From Providencia sp. (GTDB taxonomy: Bacteria; Pseudomonadota; Gammaproteobacteria; Enterobacterales; Enterobacteriaceae): a stretch of 64,000 nucleotides of DNA. Below are positions 9,501 through 17,255 of the stretch, piece by piece. The translations under genes were made by a program, and so were the position numbers. The stretch covers positions 90,039 through 154,038 of the forward strand of contig NZ_DOEH01000010.1 of NCBI RefSeq assembly GCF_003533305.1, given 5' to 3'. Each line of letters opens with the position of its first letter. Position 1 is the stretch's first letter. The notes under the pieces are model-generated. The model did not search any database. It was not told where the DNA came from and was given only the letters and a program-made list of their open reading frames with translations.

Positions 9501-10034
9501 AGGAATGCCTTACATTTCGAACACAAAGAAAGGCAAGACTTACAAAAATCGAATACCCAAATATACACGCTCCACGGTGTGAAAGAGCACGATGACTTTT
9601 TAAATCAAACAATTATTAACACTGAAAAACATATTACCATTATATCCCCTTGGCTAAATTTGCAAAAACTTGAACAAACTGGATTCATTGATTCAATGGC
9701 TCAAGCAGCAGCTAAGGGTATCCAAGTAAAAGTGATCACCGATAGAAATTACAATATCCACCACTCTGATCCTGAAAAACGTAAAGAAAGAGAAGTCAAT
9801 CTTCATAATGCCTTGGAACAATTAGATTCTTATGGCATTGCTACAAAGCTAGTGCGACGAGTTCATAGTAAAATTGTTATCGGAGATGATAATTTACTCT
9901 GCATTGGCTCTTTCAATTGGTTTAGCGCATCTCGTGAAGCTAAGTATGAACGATATGATACCTCTATGGTTTATTGTGGTGGAAGTTTGAAAGAAGAAAT
10001 TCAAGCTATCCACAACAACCTTGAACGACGGTAA
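6525..10034 (+). CDS. SF1 (UPF1/DNA2-like) helicase with C-terminal PLD nuclease; Mokosh type II-like
   Basis: 1169 residues. A superfamily 1 helicase core: Walker [10 protein letters not shown] from residue 295, Walker B VDEAG around 697, GDTAQIPP around 720, TVHSLQGAE and VAVSRAKD (about 953-960). About 400 residues of charged, coil-rich sequence sit between the Walker motifs. The C-terminus is a phospholipase D-type domain with the HKD motif H1114-x-K1116-x4-D1121 followed by GSFNW. A COG1112-like helicase fused to PLD is the architecture described for the single-protein Mokosh type II phage-defence system, so this is probably a defence gene; the exact family needs a profile match. It stands alone as the first island gene, with its own AGGACAGGA ribosome site. 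Confidence 0.75.
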   Translation: MDDNYLKLASYWRNSLADAESGKGALEKRDTNNLTKWESVSSGRLDDIITERFFSDEKDDVNTVDVILRPKVFMRLIQHGKERFAGNPTFVTPLVTLAKINREGFLFPTSTSVIPRDLLEPLSHGSFSIGEISEYDKYKTTNTSSSMHYDESHLETEEIEEEKEKRYEGYFQGWKLYLDDSSKLLNSIADSWINTHEQYELAEYGYILKKVEPKGASTHILSLYDHLLVNKKEVPLFERFANFTSPEIEPLISTEDTFTYRLGHSGDKFPLALAQRDALGHFLNANDGDILAVNGPPGTGKTTLLLSIIATLWTKAALEQTNPPIVLATSTNNQAVTNIIEAFGKDFSEGNGAMSGRWLPNIKSFGAYFPSSTKKAEAINKYQTDEFFKEIESKEYIESALDFYLNKAKLAFPNKDCSSPEKVIALLHEQLSKQSNKLIEIKQTWDSLQETRGKIAQVSDDINSYLNDQTLLLSKTQSKIDRLKIASVEWDKYRANESLFISLFSWLPPVGKKRYYQVKLFLADKLDGFDIEKEPIEINVIDSLIKKLLDSEEQKQKNYQQQINYIHQIIQQEKEILAKWLTIASELRYEQSEEPSLLQIDELADTQIRFPLFLLTTHYWEGRWLIDVLNIDELNKEKGKNGLKTIERHWQRKMMLTPCVVMTCYMLPNYMLLPANKGQKKHERGYAYNIADLLIVDEAGQVLPEVAGASFAFAKKALVIGDTAQIPPIWNITRAIDSGNMLEEKILGENTQEQINAEYDSITELGKCSASGSVMKIAQLSSRYHYDSDLERGMYLYEHRRCFDNIIDYCNELCYQGKLLPKRGNSENHLFPAMGYLHVDGKGEQRNTGSRFNRLEAEIISAWLIENQQRIENHYGKPIQQIVGIVTPFSAQVSTIKDALSKQGITTGTSEGALTVGTVHSLQGAERTIVIFSPVYSKHEDGGFIDSDNSMLNVAVSRAKDSFLVFGDMDLFEIQPPSSPRGLLAKYLFLEERNALHFEHKERQDLQKSNTQIYTLHGVKEHDDFLNQTIINTEKHITIISPWLNLQKLEQTGFIDSMAQAAAKGIQVKVITDRNYNIHHSDPEKRKEREVNLHNALEQLDSYGIATKLVRRVHSKIVIGDDNLLCIGSFNWFSASREAKYERYDTSMVYCGGSLKEEIQAIHNNLERR

Positions 10035-10169
10035 CATCAATGTATTTGCTCAGACTTAAACTGATAAGGTTCATAGGTAGAACAACACTATTAAACCTGA
10101 CAGTCTGGTCTGAGCGATGAACGGAAGTTCGTTTTCAGGTAACATAATCATATACAAGAGGATCTCTAA

Positions 10170-10259
10170 AAGAGAATACGACGTCTAAGTGGGGTACTTA
10201 CAACGATTCTTGCCGTGTTCACAGTAAGCGCTCTGTTTGGCGTATTTTTATTCAAATAG
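10170..10259 (+). pseudogene. C-terminal remnant of a small membrane protein
   Basis: A 29-codon open stretch without a usable start codon encodes a short basic piece followed by a hydrophobic segment (LTTILAVFTVSALFGVFLF) and K-stop, which looks like one transmembrane helix. A stop codon directly upstream (10167-10169) breaks the frame. Probably the tail of a decayed gene; origin not recognised. Confidence 0.3.
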
Positions 10260-10283
10260 CAAACACTAATAAAGGAAATTTTC

Positions 10284-10619
10284 ATGAGCAATATTCCATC
10301 TATGCCGCAGTTAGGGATTTATGTCTCAAAAATCGATCCCGCCCTGCGCATCACTGTAACCGACGTTGATATTGTTGATGACGATGATGATTCTCCTGAT
10401 GATGAATTGTTTTATTTAGTCCGCTGGATCGAGGGGGAAGATGAAAGTGATATGTCTGCGATAGAATTTGAGCTAGACCCATTCGAATGGCAGGCTTTCG
10501 CTGAGTCTGAGCAATTAGTGTTTGAGCGAGATCCGTACATGGATTCAGTCCCCGAAAATTCAAACCTTGCGAAAATTCGGGATTTACTCATTAAGACTAA
10601 ACAGAATGACCGTTCGTAA
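10284..10619 (+). CDS. acidic hypothetical protein, 111 residues
   Basis: No family recognised. The protein is strongly acidic, with a run DIVDDDDDSPDDE around residues 30-43 and further acidic stretches, no signal peptide and no membrane segment. The ATG is preceded by AAAGGAAA. Its last 14 bp overlap the start of a small integrase-arm-like protein (10606), so the two are probably co-translated. A highly acidic protein beside a basic DNA-binding protein could be an inhibitor, a DNA mimic or a partner, but this is only inference. Confidence 0.65.
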   Translation: MSNIPSMPQLGIYVSKIDPALRITVTDVDIVDDDDDSPDDELFYLVRWIEGEDESDMSAIEFELDPFEWQAFAESEQLVFERDPYMDSVPENSNLAKIRDLLIKTKQNDRS

Positions 10620-10821
10620 GCCCCCATCAGGAAAGAGGCTTAGTGAGTGTTATCTATTTGGGGCAAACTGCAAACGAGTTCGCAAGCAATTTGCCACCAA
10701 AGGTGAAGCACTTTCACATGAACGCTATTTAACAAATAACGTGTCTGACCTGATCCCCGTTGATCAACTCAGACTCTTGTTAGCAACGTCCGCTTTAGCA
10801 CAGAGTAGCCAGTCAGGTTAG
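10606..10821 (+). CDS. orphan integrase arm-binding domain protein, 71 residues
   Basis: Start chosen at ATG 10606 because MTVRKPPSGK... matches, from memory, the N-terminal arm-type DNA-binding domain of P2-like phage integrases (their MTVRKNPAGGW...KRIRKKFATKGEAL). Here the segment KRVRKQFATKGEALSHERYL is conserved. The domain ends around residue 50 and no core-binding or catalytic domain follows; the reading frame closes at 10821 after a poorly conserved tail. Either a truncated integrase or a free-standing arm-binding protein that could compete with or direct the island integrase. It overlaps the upstream acidic gene by 14 bp. Confidence 0.6.
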   Translation: MTVRKPPSGKRLSECYLFGANCKRVRKQFATKGEALSHERYLTNNVSDLIPVDQLRLLLATSALAQSSQSG

Positions 10822-10871
10822 ATTTATTTTTTCGTCCCCACTATGCCAGATCAAATCTGAGCTAGTGAACA

Positions 10872-11324
10872 TTATTTTCCCCCTGCCACCGATATCTTAG
10901 CCAACTCTGGGTTATTAGCCTCAAAAATCGATAGCGGTAATTCAACCTTATGACCATTCTGATCTTCCACCGCTTTAACCACTTGAAACTCAGCGACATC
11001 CTCACAAGGTATTTCTAATCCAGCAAAGGTGGCACGAGTGGCGCTAGAATCGCCAAAAGGTTCCACTTCCAGTACCGTATCCCCTAATACTTTTCCTTGC
11101 CTATCTTTCATTCTCAAGGTTATCTCAAGCGCACCAAACTCCGCATGGTCTAGAACCATATGGTTACCGCCATTATCGAGGGTAAATGAATAACCACAGT
11201 AGCCTTGGTTAATAAAGTTTGAGCTGGTATGTGTGATGCTCGCATAACGCTGTTGCTCTTCAGCGAAACTAAATGCACTAACTGCCAATAGCCCTATCGC
11301 AAATAGGCTTTTTATCTTATTCAT
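10872..11324 (-). CDS. IrmA-family secreted protein
   Basis: 150 residues with a clear signal peptide (MNKIKSLFAIGLLAVSAFSFA, cleavage before EEQQ). The mature part, YASITHTSSNFINQGYCGYS followed by FTLDNGG and FGDSSATRATFAG, resembles from memory IrmA, a small secreted fibronectin-III-like protein of uropathogenic E. coli that mimics interleukin receptors and is carried on similar islands. Two cysteines (around residues 43 and 107) may form a disulfide. It lies 64 bp beyond another exported protein on the same strand. Function here is unknown. Confidence 0.6.
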   Translation of the reverse strand: MNKIKSLFAIGLLAVSAFSFAEEQQRYASITHTSSNFINQGYCGYSFTLDNGGNHMVLDHAEFGALEITLRMKDRQGKVLGDTVLEVEPFGDSSATRATFAGLEIPCEDVAEFQVVKAVEDQNGHKVELPLSIFEANNPELAKISVAGGK

Positions 11325-11388
11325 TACATTACCTTTTGTTATCTTATATCGTCCTCGCTACCGCAAGTGACGGTAGCGAGAATGTTAT

Positions 11389-11877
11389 TTATTGTTGGTT
11401 GGTTTGCAATCCACCTTTAGTACGGTCTTTTTCTTTCCAGCGCGGTCGGTTCTTGCCTGAGAACTCTTTTTGCATACTCCAATATCCAATGGGGTAACGG
11501 GCTACAATCGTCCCGCCAACACCAATATCGACCGAAGAGTACTGTCCATTATTAATGGTTCCTTTTTGGACATAAGCGTTAGGGCTACAAGTGCCCGTAT
11601 CGCGTTGTTGCCAATTTCCGTCAGTTCTTGCCACGATATAAAAATCACCAAATGCACAACCTGATGCGGATTTATGATTTAGTACAGCAACATAATGCTT
11701 GGTTGAGCCCACAATCCTACAGGTACTATTTTGGCTTCCACACACTTGCCATAAGGTTTTACCGCCATCACCTTTATACTCCCAAATGGTATTTTTAGGG
11801 GGCTGGCTGGTGGCAGAGGCGGGTGATGTCATTAACCACAGTGAGGCTAATGCAGTTACGAATACATATTTTTTCAT
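11389..11877 (-). CDS. exported hypothetical protein, 162 residues
   Basis: Not recognised. A signal peptide is evident (MKKYVFVTALASLWLMTSPASA). The mature protein has four cysteines (in VCGSQNSTC, SGCAF and GTCSPN), consistent with disulfides in the periplasm or outside the cell, and a basic C-terminal tail rich in Lys and Arg. It lies between the IrmA-like gene and a four-helix membrane protein gene on the same strand, so it probably belongs to the same accessory module. Confidence 0.65.
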   Translation of the reverse strand: MKKYVFVTALASLWLMTSPASATSQPPKNTIWEYKGDGGKTLWQVCGSQNSTCRIVGSTKHYVAVLNHKSASGCAFGDFYIVARTDGNWQQRDTGTCSPNAYVQKGTINNGQYSSVDIGVGGTIVARYPIGYWSMQKEFSGKNRPRWKEKDRTKGGLQTNQQ

Positions 11878-12020
11878 TATAAATTCCTATCAACATAAAT
11901 AGAAACGTCAGATTGACGCTTGATGAACACCGTCTAATGGGTGCTTGGTTTTCCCTGATATGGCGTATTCGGTGGTTATCTGGTGAATAAGGCACTCACA
12001 ACAAAAATGGCTGATCATGG

Positions 12021-12494
12021 TTAATGTGATGACTGACGGTTTAGTCGCACTGAAATCCAGTGACGAATTCGCCGATGAAGATAAAAGGCAGTGCCAGTGG
12101 CGATAAGCAAATCAACCAGTAATATCGTGGTGGCGATACCTTCAGTAAAACCGTATAGCCAACCGGATGACATGATACTCAGTAGGCTAGAGAGGGCTAA
12201 TCCGATAATGATGGACGAGATAATGGCAATTAATTTGGGGTTGAAATGGATTTTATAATCAATCCCTTTAAAGGCACTCAAAACCCATAAGCCCAATTGC
12301 GCCAAAAGTTGTGGGATAACCAAAGCCAAAAGATATAAAACGAAGTACATCAATGTGATCCCATACGGGTTCATGATGAGGGCGATAAGCTGGAAATGTG
12401 TTAGCAATACCCCTGTGATCCAAAGGCATAACAAGATACTGATAACGATAGCGATCCGTTCTAAACCCAGTTGTAAGTGTGAAACGGTGTTCAT
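12021..12494 (-). CDS. membrane protein with about four helices, 157 residues
   Basis: Four hydrophobic segments can be seen (roughly residues 13-33, 43-68, 88-109 and 118-137), with a basic C-terminus (RRIRHWISVRLNRQ). Family not recognised. The ribosome site AAGGAAG lies inside the end of the upstream zinc-ribbon gene, and only four bases separate the two genes, so they are almost certainly one transcript. Confidence 0.7.
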   Translation of the reverse strand: MNTVSHLQLGLERIAIVISILLCLWITGVLLTHFQLIALIMNPYGITLMYFVLYLLALVIPQLLAQLGLWVLSAFKGIDYKIHFNPKLIAIISSIIIGLALSSLLSIMSSGWLYGFTEGIATTILLVDLLIATGTAFYLHRRIRHWISVRLNRQSSH

Positions 12495-12498
12495 ATTT

Positions 12499-12675
12499 TT
12501 AAGCTTCCTTATGTGATGATGAATTCACGGTGTGAGGGTGACTTTGAATGGGCATTTCCCATTCATGACCGCAATCGCGGCACATCCAGCCCGTGCCCCA
12601 TGCAATAATGTCTTGCTCAGAAGAACAGTGGGGGCAATGTGTGGGATGCGATGCTGGTGGGGTTAATAACGTCAT
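12499..12675 (-). CDS. small zinc-ribbon protein, 58 residues
   Basis: Start chosen at codon MTLLTPPASHP (12675): it overlaps the stop of the upstream WYL gene as ATGA and has GGAG-type purines upstream. Longer reading (to 12885) would lie wholly inside the WYL gene. The protein holds CPHC and CRDC, a four-cysteine zinc-ribbon, then HEWEMP and a His-rich tail. Role unknown; small ribbons next to WYL regulators may be adaptors, which is only inference. Confidence 0.65.
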   Translation of the reverse strand: MTLLTPPASHPTHCPHCSSEQDIIAWGTGWMCRDCGHEWEMPIQSHPHTVNSSSHKEA

Positions 12676-13379
12676 GGTCGGCTCCTTTCTTTGTGTGATG
12701 GAAGAGAGGTAAGTACTTGTGATATCAATCGAAAATGCGGTAAGGCAGCGATAAAACTGTTTTGTTGTGACAGTTGCATCACTGCGTGTTTTGGTGTGAA
12801 AGGGATATTGAGTGGTTGAACTTGCTGGATATCCTCTAACAACAAGACATGCACTTGCTGGTGGTATTCCGCCAATAAATACCACTGACCTTCACGGTAA
12901 ATCAGTTGATAAGGTTGTAGTGGATTAAAACGACGCTCAGGCGTAAGTAAGCTAATAGATTGCTTACTGGTAATGGCATACACCAATTGATAGAAATGGT
13001 CGGCATGTAGAGCCGAAATCTTATGGGCGTGATGCCAAATCAAACAAGGTGAATGGGGCTGCTGGGTTAACAGTAACCCGAGTAAGCGGCTGTCTAGCCC
13101 TGGAAACAACCGAGTCATTCCAATCTGTTTCACAAAGGTAAGAACATCTTTGTCTCGATAAGCTTTTAGCGTATTGATAGGCAAGCGATAACAACCTTGC
13201 CGACCTTCTACACCCAGATAAGCCAAGCGTTCACGTAAATCCCGTTGTAACGTGCGTTCAGAAACGTTGAACTCTTGAACTAAACTTGAGAGCACAAGGC
13301 TTTCGCCCGCCATTAAGCGAGCAATCAGCGCAGAGAGTCGCACAGCCATGCGGTCATATTTTCGGTTGGTCTGAAACAT
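12672..13379 (-). CDS. WYL-domain transcriptional regulator
   Basis: 235 residues: N-terminal winged helix-turn-helix with EFNVSERTLQRDLRERL, typical of the HTH_11/DeoR-like domain of WYL regulators, then a WYL-like domain with PLQPYQLIYREGQWYLLAEY in the middle. WYL proteins often control defence or island genes in response to nucleic-acid ligands. First gene of a minus-strand set (WYL, zinc ribbon, membrane protein, two secreted proteins). An inverted repeat lies upstream at 13444-13580. An internal Met (codon 11) is a possible alternative start. Confidence 0.8.
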   Translation of the reverse strand: MFQTNRKYDRMAVRLSALIARLMAGESLVLSSLVQEFNVSERTLQRDLRERLAYLGVEGRQGCYRLPINTLKAYRDKDVLTFVKQIGMTRLFPGLDSRLLGLLLTQQPHSPCLIWHHAHKISALHADHFYQLVYAITSKQSISLLTPERRFNPLQPYQLIYREGQWYLLAEYHQQVHVLLLEDIQQVQPLNIPFTPKHAVMQLSQQNSFIAALPHFRLISQVLTSLPSHKERSRP

Positions 13380-13443
13380 AACGTATTGCTCTCAATAACG
13401 GACAATTAGAAATTACAGGAGTGAGGGAGTTTAACTTAGGGGA

Positions 13444-13580
13444 TTGACAGGTTATGTCTGTTGGGAAAAATTCTCATTAGGCATTTTAATGAAAAATCAC
13501 TATAAGTAATTCATTGATAAATAACGTTATGCTTTTTATTTGAACGATAAGAATGTAAGGCGTAACGACACAACCTGTCA
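13444..13580. promoter_or_regulatory. long-spaced inverted repeat between DUF932 and WYL genes
   Basis: TGACAGGTTATG (13445-13456) and CACAACCTGTCA (13569-13580) are inverted copies with 11 of 12 matching positions, about 112 bp apart in the 212-bp gap before the WYL gene. Could be paired operator half-sites for looping; nothing else is recognised in the gap. Confidence 0.35.
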
Positions 13581-13591
13581 GGGCGGGAAAA

Positions 13592-14428
13592 TTAGTTGGG
13601 GTGGCGGGGAGTGAGTTGGTTAAATAAGGTATCTGCCATCACCCATAAGGCTTTATTGAGTTTGATATCACCATCAATCCCATTAACCGAACGAGTGCGA
13701 GCGCGTTTACCTTTTGCGGTTCTGCCTGATAATCCTCCTTTAATCAGGTTTTCTTGTAGACGTTGGTACACTGTCCAGAGGTCTTCTTTCTTATCTTCAA
13801 CGCGTCGGGGCTGTAGAACTTGCTCTCGTGTGACGGGCTGGAACGCTTCACCAAAGCGGTAGGTCAAAGCCGCTTCAGCAAAGGCTTGCTGGGCGGGTGG
13901 AGGTAACAATAATGATTGCATACTTTCGCGTTTTTCAGCCACTTGCTCAAACGTATCGAGTACCTCATATGCCCCTTCAATTACTTTACCCACCACATCC
14001 CCTTTATGGGACACACGTACTTCACCTAACACATCACCGCACACCAAACCGTTAGAGCACACGGCTCTAAAGAGTCCCGGTAACATTTGATAGCTACTTG
14101 AGCCATCATGGCTATTGAGCAAAATAATTTCAGGGACTTGTATTCCCGTAATTTGGTCATGGCGTCGAAGCCGTAACATATGCTTGGTGTGCTCTCGACG
14201 ACTGATATCCCGTACACGGGTCTGGCAAGCAAAGAACGGATAAAAGCCTTCTTTTTGCAGGCTATCGAGTAAGGTAATGGTAGGAATATAAGTATATCGT
14301 TCACTGCGTGAATCGTGCTTCTCTTCAGAAAACACACTCGGTACAGTACGGAATAACTCTTCGATGGTGAGTGGACGGTCACGGCGAATACTGTTGGCAG
14401 AGCCAAAACGCGAAGCTAATAAACTCAT
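13592..14428 (-). CDS. DUF932 protein (YfjQ/YafZ family)
   Basis: 278 residues beginning MSLLASRFG at 14428, with AGGA eight bases upstream; a TTG start seven codons earlier is unlikely. The protein closely resembles, from memory, the UPF0380 proteins YfjQ and YafZ of E. coli CP4-type prophages (LTIEELFRTVPSVFSEEKH, FFACQTRVRDISRREHTKHM, EIILLNSHDGSSSYQM). Function is not established; DUF932 proteins are common on plasmids and islands and may aid element maintenance. It follows directly behind the antirestriction gene. Confidence 0.85.
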   Translation of the reverse strand: MSLLASRFGSANSIRRDRPLTIEELFRTVPSVFSEEKHDSRSERYTYIPTITLLDSLQKEGFYPFFACQTRVRDISRREHTKHMLRLRRHDQITGIQVPEIILLNSHDGSSSYQMLPGLFRAVCSNGLVCGDVLGEVRVSHKGDVVGKVIEGAYEVLDTFEQVAEKRESMQSLLLPPPAQQAFAEAALTYRFGEAFQPVTREQVLQPRRVEDKKEDLWTVYQRLQENLIKGGLSGRTAKGKRARTRSVNGIDGDIKLNKALWVMADTLFNQLTPRHPN

Positions 14429-14441
14429 GATAGATTCCTGA

Positions 14442-14867
14442 TTAATCAATTAAGTGGAAAATGGCAGCGGATTCGGGATGTTGTGAAGCGTAGTCACGCA
14501 ACTGATAAAAGCGGTCGCACATGACTTCGCTTTCTGTTTGGAATGACCAGATGCTGTACAAGATCAGACACACAGCAATGCCTGCCGCCTCTTGGCTCAC
14601 GGTGGCTTTATTGCCGTTGTGCATGTTGAATAGGGTTAAGGTGTCTGCGTTGATATCGGGGTAGATAAAGGCACCGCCATTATTGAGTGAGCCGTACTCC
14701 CAGTAACCGCCATGATACTCATCGCAGAATTGGCCCATCGTGGTGAAGATAACCACTTCAAAGGTGGCCCAGCCTTTGACTGCACCAAAATGGTTGAACC
14801 AAAAATCAAGGCGTTGTTCATCAGTGACTATTTCCATTGTGATAGCAGATTCAGTTGTGTTGTTCAT
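14442..14867 (-). CDS. ArdB/KlcA-type antirestriction protein
   Basis: 141 residues from ATG 14867 (MNNTTESA), preceded by GGAG at nine bases; a TTG five codons upstream overlaps that ribosome site and is rejected. Sequence features of the ArdB/KlcA family: YWEYGSLNNGGAFIYPD, the DAAG-like SQEAAGIAVCLILYS, and the closing FYQLRDYASQHPE. These proteins inhibit type I restriction enzymes and protect incoming elements. It is notable here because the same island carries a restriction-type operon. A terminator separates it from the upstream GTPase gene. Confidence 0.8.
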   Translation of the reverse strand: MNNTTESAITMEIVTDEQRLDFWFNHFGAVKGWATFEVVIFTTMGQFCDEYHGGYWEYGSLNNGGAFIYPDINADTLTLFNMHNGNKATVSQEAAGIAVCLILYSIWSFQTESEVMCDRFYQLRDYASQHPESAAIFHLID

Positions 14868-14892
14868 AAGTTGATACTCCAATAAAAAGAAA

Positions 14893-14925
14893 TAAAAAGC
14901 GCCAATCCCGTTAAGGACTGGCGCT
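14893..14925 (-). terminator. Rho-independent terminator after the GTPase gene
   Basis: On the minus strand AGCGCCA pairs with TGGCGCT (14898-14904 with 14919-14925), extended by an inner AGTCC/GGGAT pairing and followed by a run of five T. It lies between the GTPase stop and the antirestriction start. Confidence 0.8.
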
Positions 14926-14957
14926 AGATGTCATCAATGTTGCGTTAATTTAATAAG

Positions 14958-15830
14958 CTAAAAGAACAGGCTCCACAGGGATTTAGCGACGGAGACGATG
15001 CTGTTTTTGACTGTACCAATCGTGCTTTTTATCAAGACAGGTAGGGGAAGGATGTCTATCAGCGTATCGACGATATCACTGACGCATTGCCCAAAATCAT
15101 TACGTGCCGAAGTTTCTACAGATTGCGTTCGATAAGGGAGGTTCAGTTGCCTGGCTACCCCGCTACTGGCTTGCGCTGGTAACGCCTGTATGAGTTGCTC
15201 TGCTAATTCAGTGAGTTGAAAACCTTCTACCGCAGAGACTGTCATCACAGGGTGGTGCGGCTTGAATGCTGTTATCACAGCTTGTTGCTTCAATTCCAAG
15301 TTAGCTACTTGCTCAGAGGATGGTTGCTGGCACACTTCATCCCACTGGCGACAGGGCTCTATCTTGTCGGCTTGGTTCAGCACAAATAGAAATCTCTTAG
15401 GTTGATAACCGCATTGCTCAGTGAGAAAGCGATAACACTGTTCATCCGAAGACCATGCTCTGTCATCCGCTTTGAGTACCCAAATGATTAAATCCAGTTC
15501 TGGCAATAAGTTATGATAGAGCTGGTGATACTCTTTATCACGCTCAAGACTTTCACCTACACCGGGTAAATCTATAAAGGTAAGCGTGTGATTGTTCATA
15601 GTTATACTGAAGCGCTGAGCCTGCCGTGTACAGCCTGAAACATCACTCACTGGCGATAAGGGCGATTGGAATAATGCGTTGATAAGACTGGATTTTCCTG
15701 CACCCGTTTTACCCATTAGACCAATGGTGGGGGAATAGTTGATTAGGTGATTGAGTTGGTTGAAAAACAGATTTTTAAATGAAGCAGGAAAGGCGGATAT
15801 CACCCTTCCTAATTCGGGTTGTAGGTTCAT
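14958..15830 (-). CDS. YfjP/YeeP-like Era-type GTPase
   Basis: 290 residues starting at ATG 15830 (MNLQPELGRV), with AAGGA six bases upstream; a start seven codons earlier has no ribosome site. G1 motif GKTGAGKSS (residues 40-48), G3 DLPGVGES, G4 NQAD. The C-terminal part has a moderately hydrophobic helix (LIDILPLPVLIKSTIGTV) suggesting membrane contact. It belongs to the YfjP group of dynamin/Era-like GTPases found on CP4-type islands; its role is unknown. Confidence 0.82.
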   Translation of the reverse strand: MNLQPELGRVISAFPASFKNLFFNQLNHLINYSPTIGLMGKTGAGKSSLINALFQSPLSPVSDVSGCTRQAQRFSITMNNHTLTFIDLPGVGESLERDKEYHQLYHNLLPELDLIIWVLKADDRAWSSDEQCYRFLTEQCGYQPKRFLFVLNQADKIEPCRQWDEVCQQPSSEQVANLELKQQAVITAFKPHHPVMTVSAVEGFQLTELAEQLIQALPAQASSGVARQLNLPYRTQSVETSARNDFGQCVSDIVDTLIDILPLPVLIKSTIGTVKNSIVSVAKSLWSLFF

Positions 15831-15890
15831 ATTACATCCTTGAAAAATCATTGTGGCTATTCAAGTTAATAATATATATCTGTAGTGTTT

Positions 15891-16829
15891 TTAATTTGCC
15901 TTTTTAGCTGTCAATATTAGCTTTTTTAATGGTTCCTCTGGTAAGTCAATTTGCTCAATCATAGCTTCAATAATTTCATTAATATTTTTATTATGAAGCT
16001 TTGCTATTTTTTTTAATTTTAACTTTGATTCTTTAGATATATAGGTATTCAATACCTCTTTACCTTTAACGCCATCACGGAATTTCTTTTGACTCCATGC
16101 CTTTCTTGTTCTGGAAAGAAAATAATCCACGTGTTTAGGATTTGAAGTGATTGCCCAGTAATCAAAGCAAGAGTTAATTACCTTCCATTTTTCATTCCTT
16201 ATCAAAAGAGCTATATCGCGAGAAACCTCCACATCTTCTTTCACCATTCTCTTAATCAACCAATCTAATGAATCATCGGTTTTATTAATAAATGAAAATA
16301 CATCTTTATATTTATCAACATATGACATACTTTTATTTAAAAAATCCAAAAACAAAAATTCAAAATTGCTTTTACTCACCATCATACAAATATAGTCAAT
16401 AAAACAAATTACATATTTCAATAAAGAATCGCTCCCTATCATCTCATCAAGGTCAAATGGAGAATAACTACTCATTGTCATTATTTGGTGATTATTTTCA
16501 TTCTCTTTTAGTTTTTCATTATAAAATATCATTAAATAGTTCATTACTATAAGTAAAATTCGCTCATTCTTTAAAGATTTTATTTTTCCAATTTCAATTA
16601 AATTTTCTTTATAACAAGACAAACAATTTTCAAAATTTAAAAAAGTATTTCTTTCTGACATATACAATTTTATTTCATCTAACAGATCACGATTAGACTT
16701 TCCTTTTCTATTATCAGTGAAATGACCAATATTAAAGTTTTGATCTATTACGATTTTATTTTTTAACAAATAAAACTCTATTGCATATATCTGCCTGTAA
16801 CCTAAGTAATCATCGTCAATTTTTATCAT
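15891..16829 (-). CDS. AT-rich unknown protein with possible ribbon-helix-helix C-terminus
   Basis: 312 residues, not recognised as a whole. Base composition is much more AT-rich than the neighbours, with many AAA/ATT codons, so it probably arrived separately. The last 70 residues (AWSQKKFRDGVKGKEVL, then NTYISKESKLKLKKIAKLHN and NINEIIEAMIEQ) look like a beta strand followed by two helices, the pattern of Arc/MetJ/MatP-type ribbon-helix-helix DNA-binding domains; this is pattern inference. The rest is helical with no catalytic motif. A 12-bp tandem repeat lies just upstream (16854-16878) and could be its own operator. Confidence 0.6.
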   Translation of the reverse strand: MIKIDDDYLGYRQIYAIEFYLLKNKIVIDQNFNIGHFTDNRKGKSNRDLLDEIKLYMSERNTFLNFENCLSCYKENLIEIGKIKSLKNERILLIVMNYLMIFYNEKLKENENNHQIMTMSSYSPFDLDEMIGSDSLLKYVICFIDYICMMVSKSNFEFLFLDFLNKSMSYVDKYKDVFSFINKTDDSLDWLIKRMVKEDVEVSRDIALLIRNEKWKVINSCFDYWAITSNPKHVDYFLSRTRKAWSQKKFRDGVKGKEVLNTYISKESKLKLKKIAKLHNKNINEIIEAMIEQIDLPEEPLKKLILTAKKAN

Positions 16830-17255
16830 GAAATTTTATCCTTACCTAGCAATTAACGTAGTATTTTACGTAGCATTTATAGTTACCTTGTATCATGTAA
16901 GAAACAGGATTTACGTGCTAAATATCACTATAATAGTAAAATTATAGTTAGAATGAAGGATAATCTTTAGATAAATTAATATCAGAGTTGATCTACTTGA
17001 AAAAGCATCAGTTCACCTTTGTTCAAAAGCGCTCTATCGCGGTCATCGGTGATGAGATAGAGAAGAGCCAAGCCGTGTTGGTATAGTATTATATTAATAA
17101 AGAAAACCTATCCCATAACCACACCTAGAATATTAATCATTACTCTGTCACTGACTAACTCATCCATATGTTCATCATTTTTATAAAGTGATGAATTCTT
17201 ATTTTTAACAACATCCATTCTAGATATGAAATAAAACTAACCAAAGGTATCAATC
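16830..17255. other. 426-bp gap with possible gene remnant
   Basis: Besides the tandem repeat at its left end, the plus strand has a 39-codon open stretch between stops (about 16964-17085), ending IEKSQAVLV-stop, with no clear start codon or ribosome site. It might be a decayed gene. Nothing else is recognised. Confidence 0.35.
16854..16878. repeat. 12-bp tandem repeat upstream of the AT-rich gene
   Basis: TAACGTAGTATT and TTACGTAGCATT follow one another with a 12-bp period, and a weaker third unit (TATAGTTACCTT) may follow. The repeats lie 25-50 bp before the start of the 312-residue gene, a fitting place for an operator. Confidence 0.45.

Noticed and set aside
10522-10605. Upstream extension of the arm-domain protein
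   Set aside because: It overlaps the acidic gene in another frame; the integrase-like sequence begins at MTVRKPPSG (10606).
12676-12885. Longer version of the zinc-ribbon protein
   Set aside because: The extra 70 codons lie entirely within the WYL gene in another frame; the ATGA overlap supports the short form.
14868-14882. TTG start for the antirestriction gene
   Set aside because: The TTG overlaps the ribosome site that serves the ATG at 14867. The same reasoning was used for DUF932, phnS and phnU starts.
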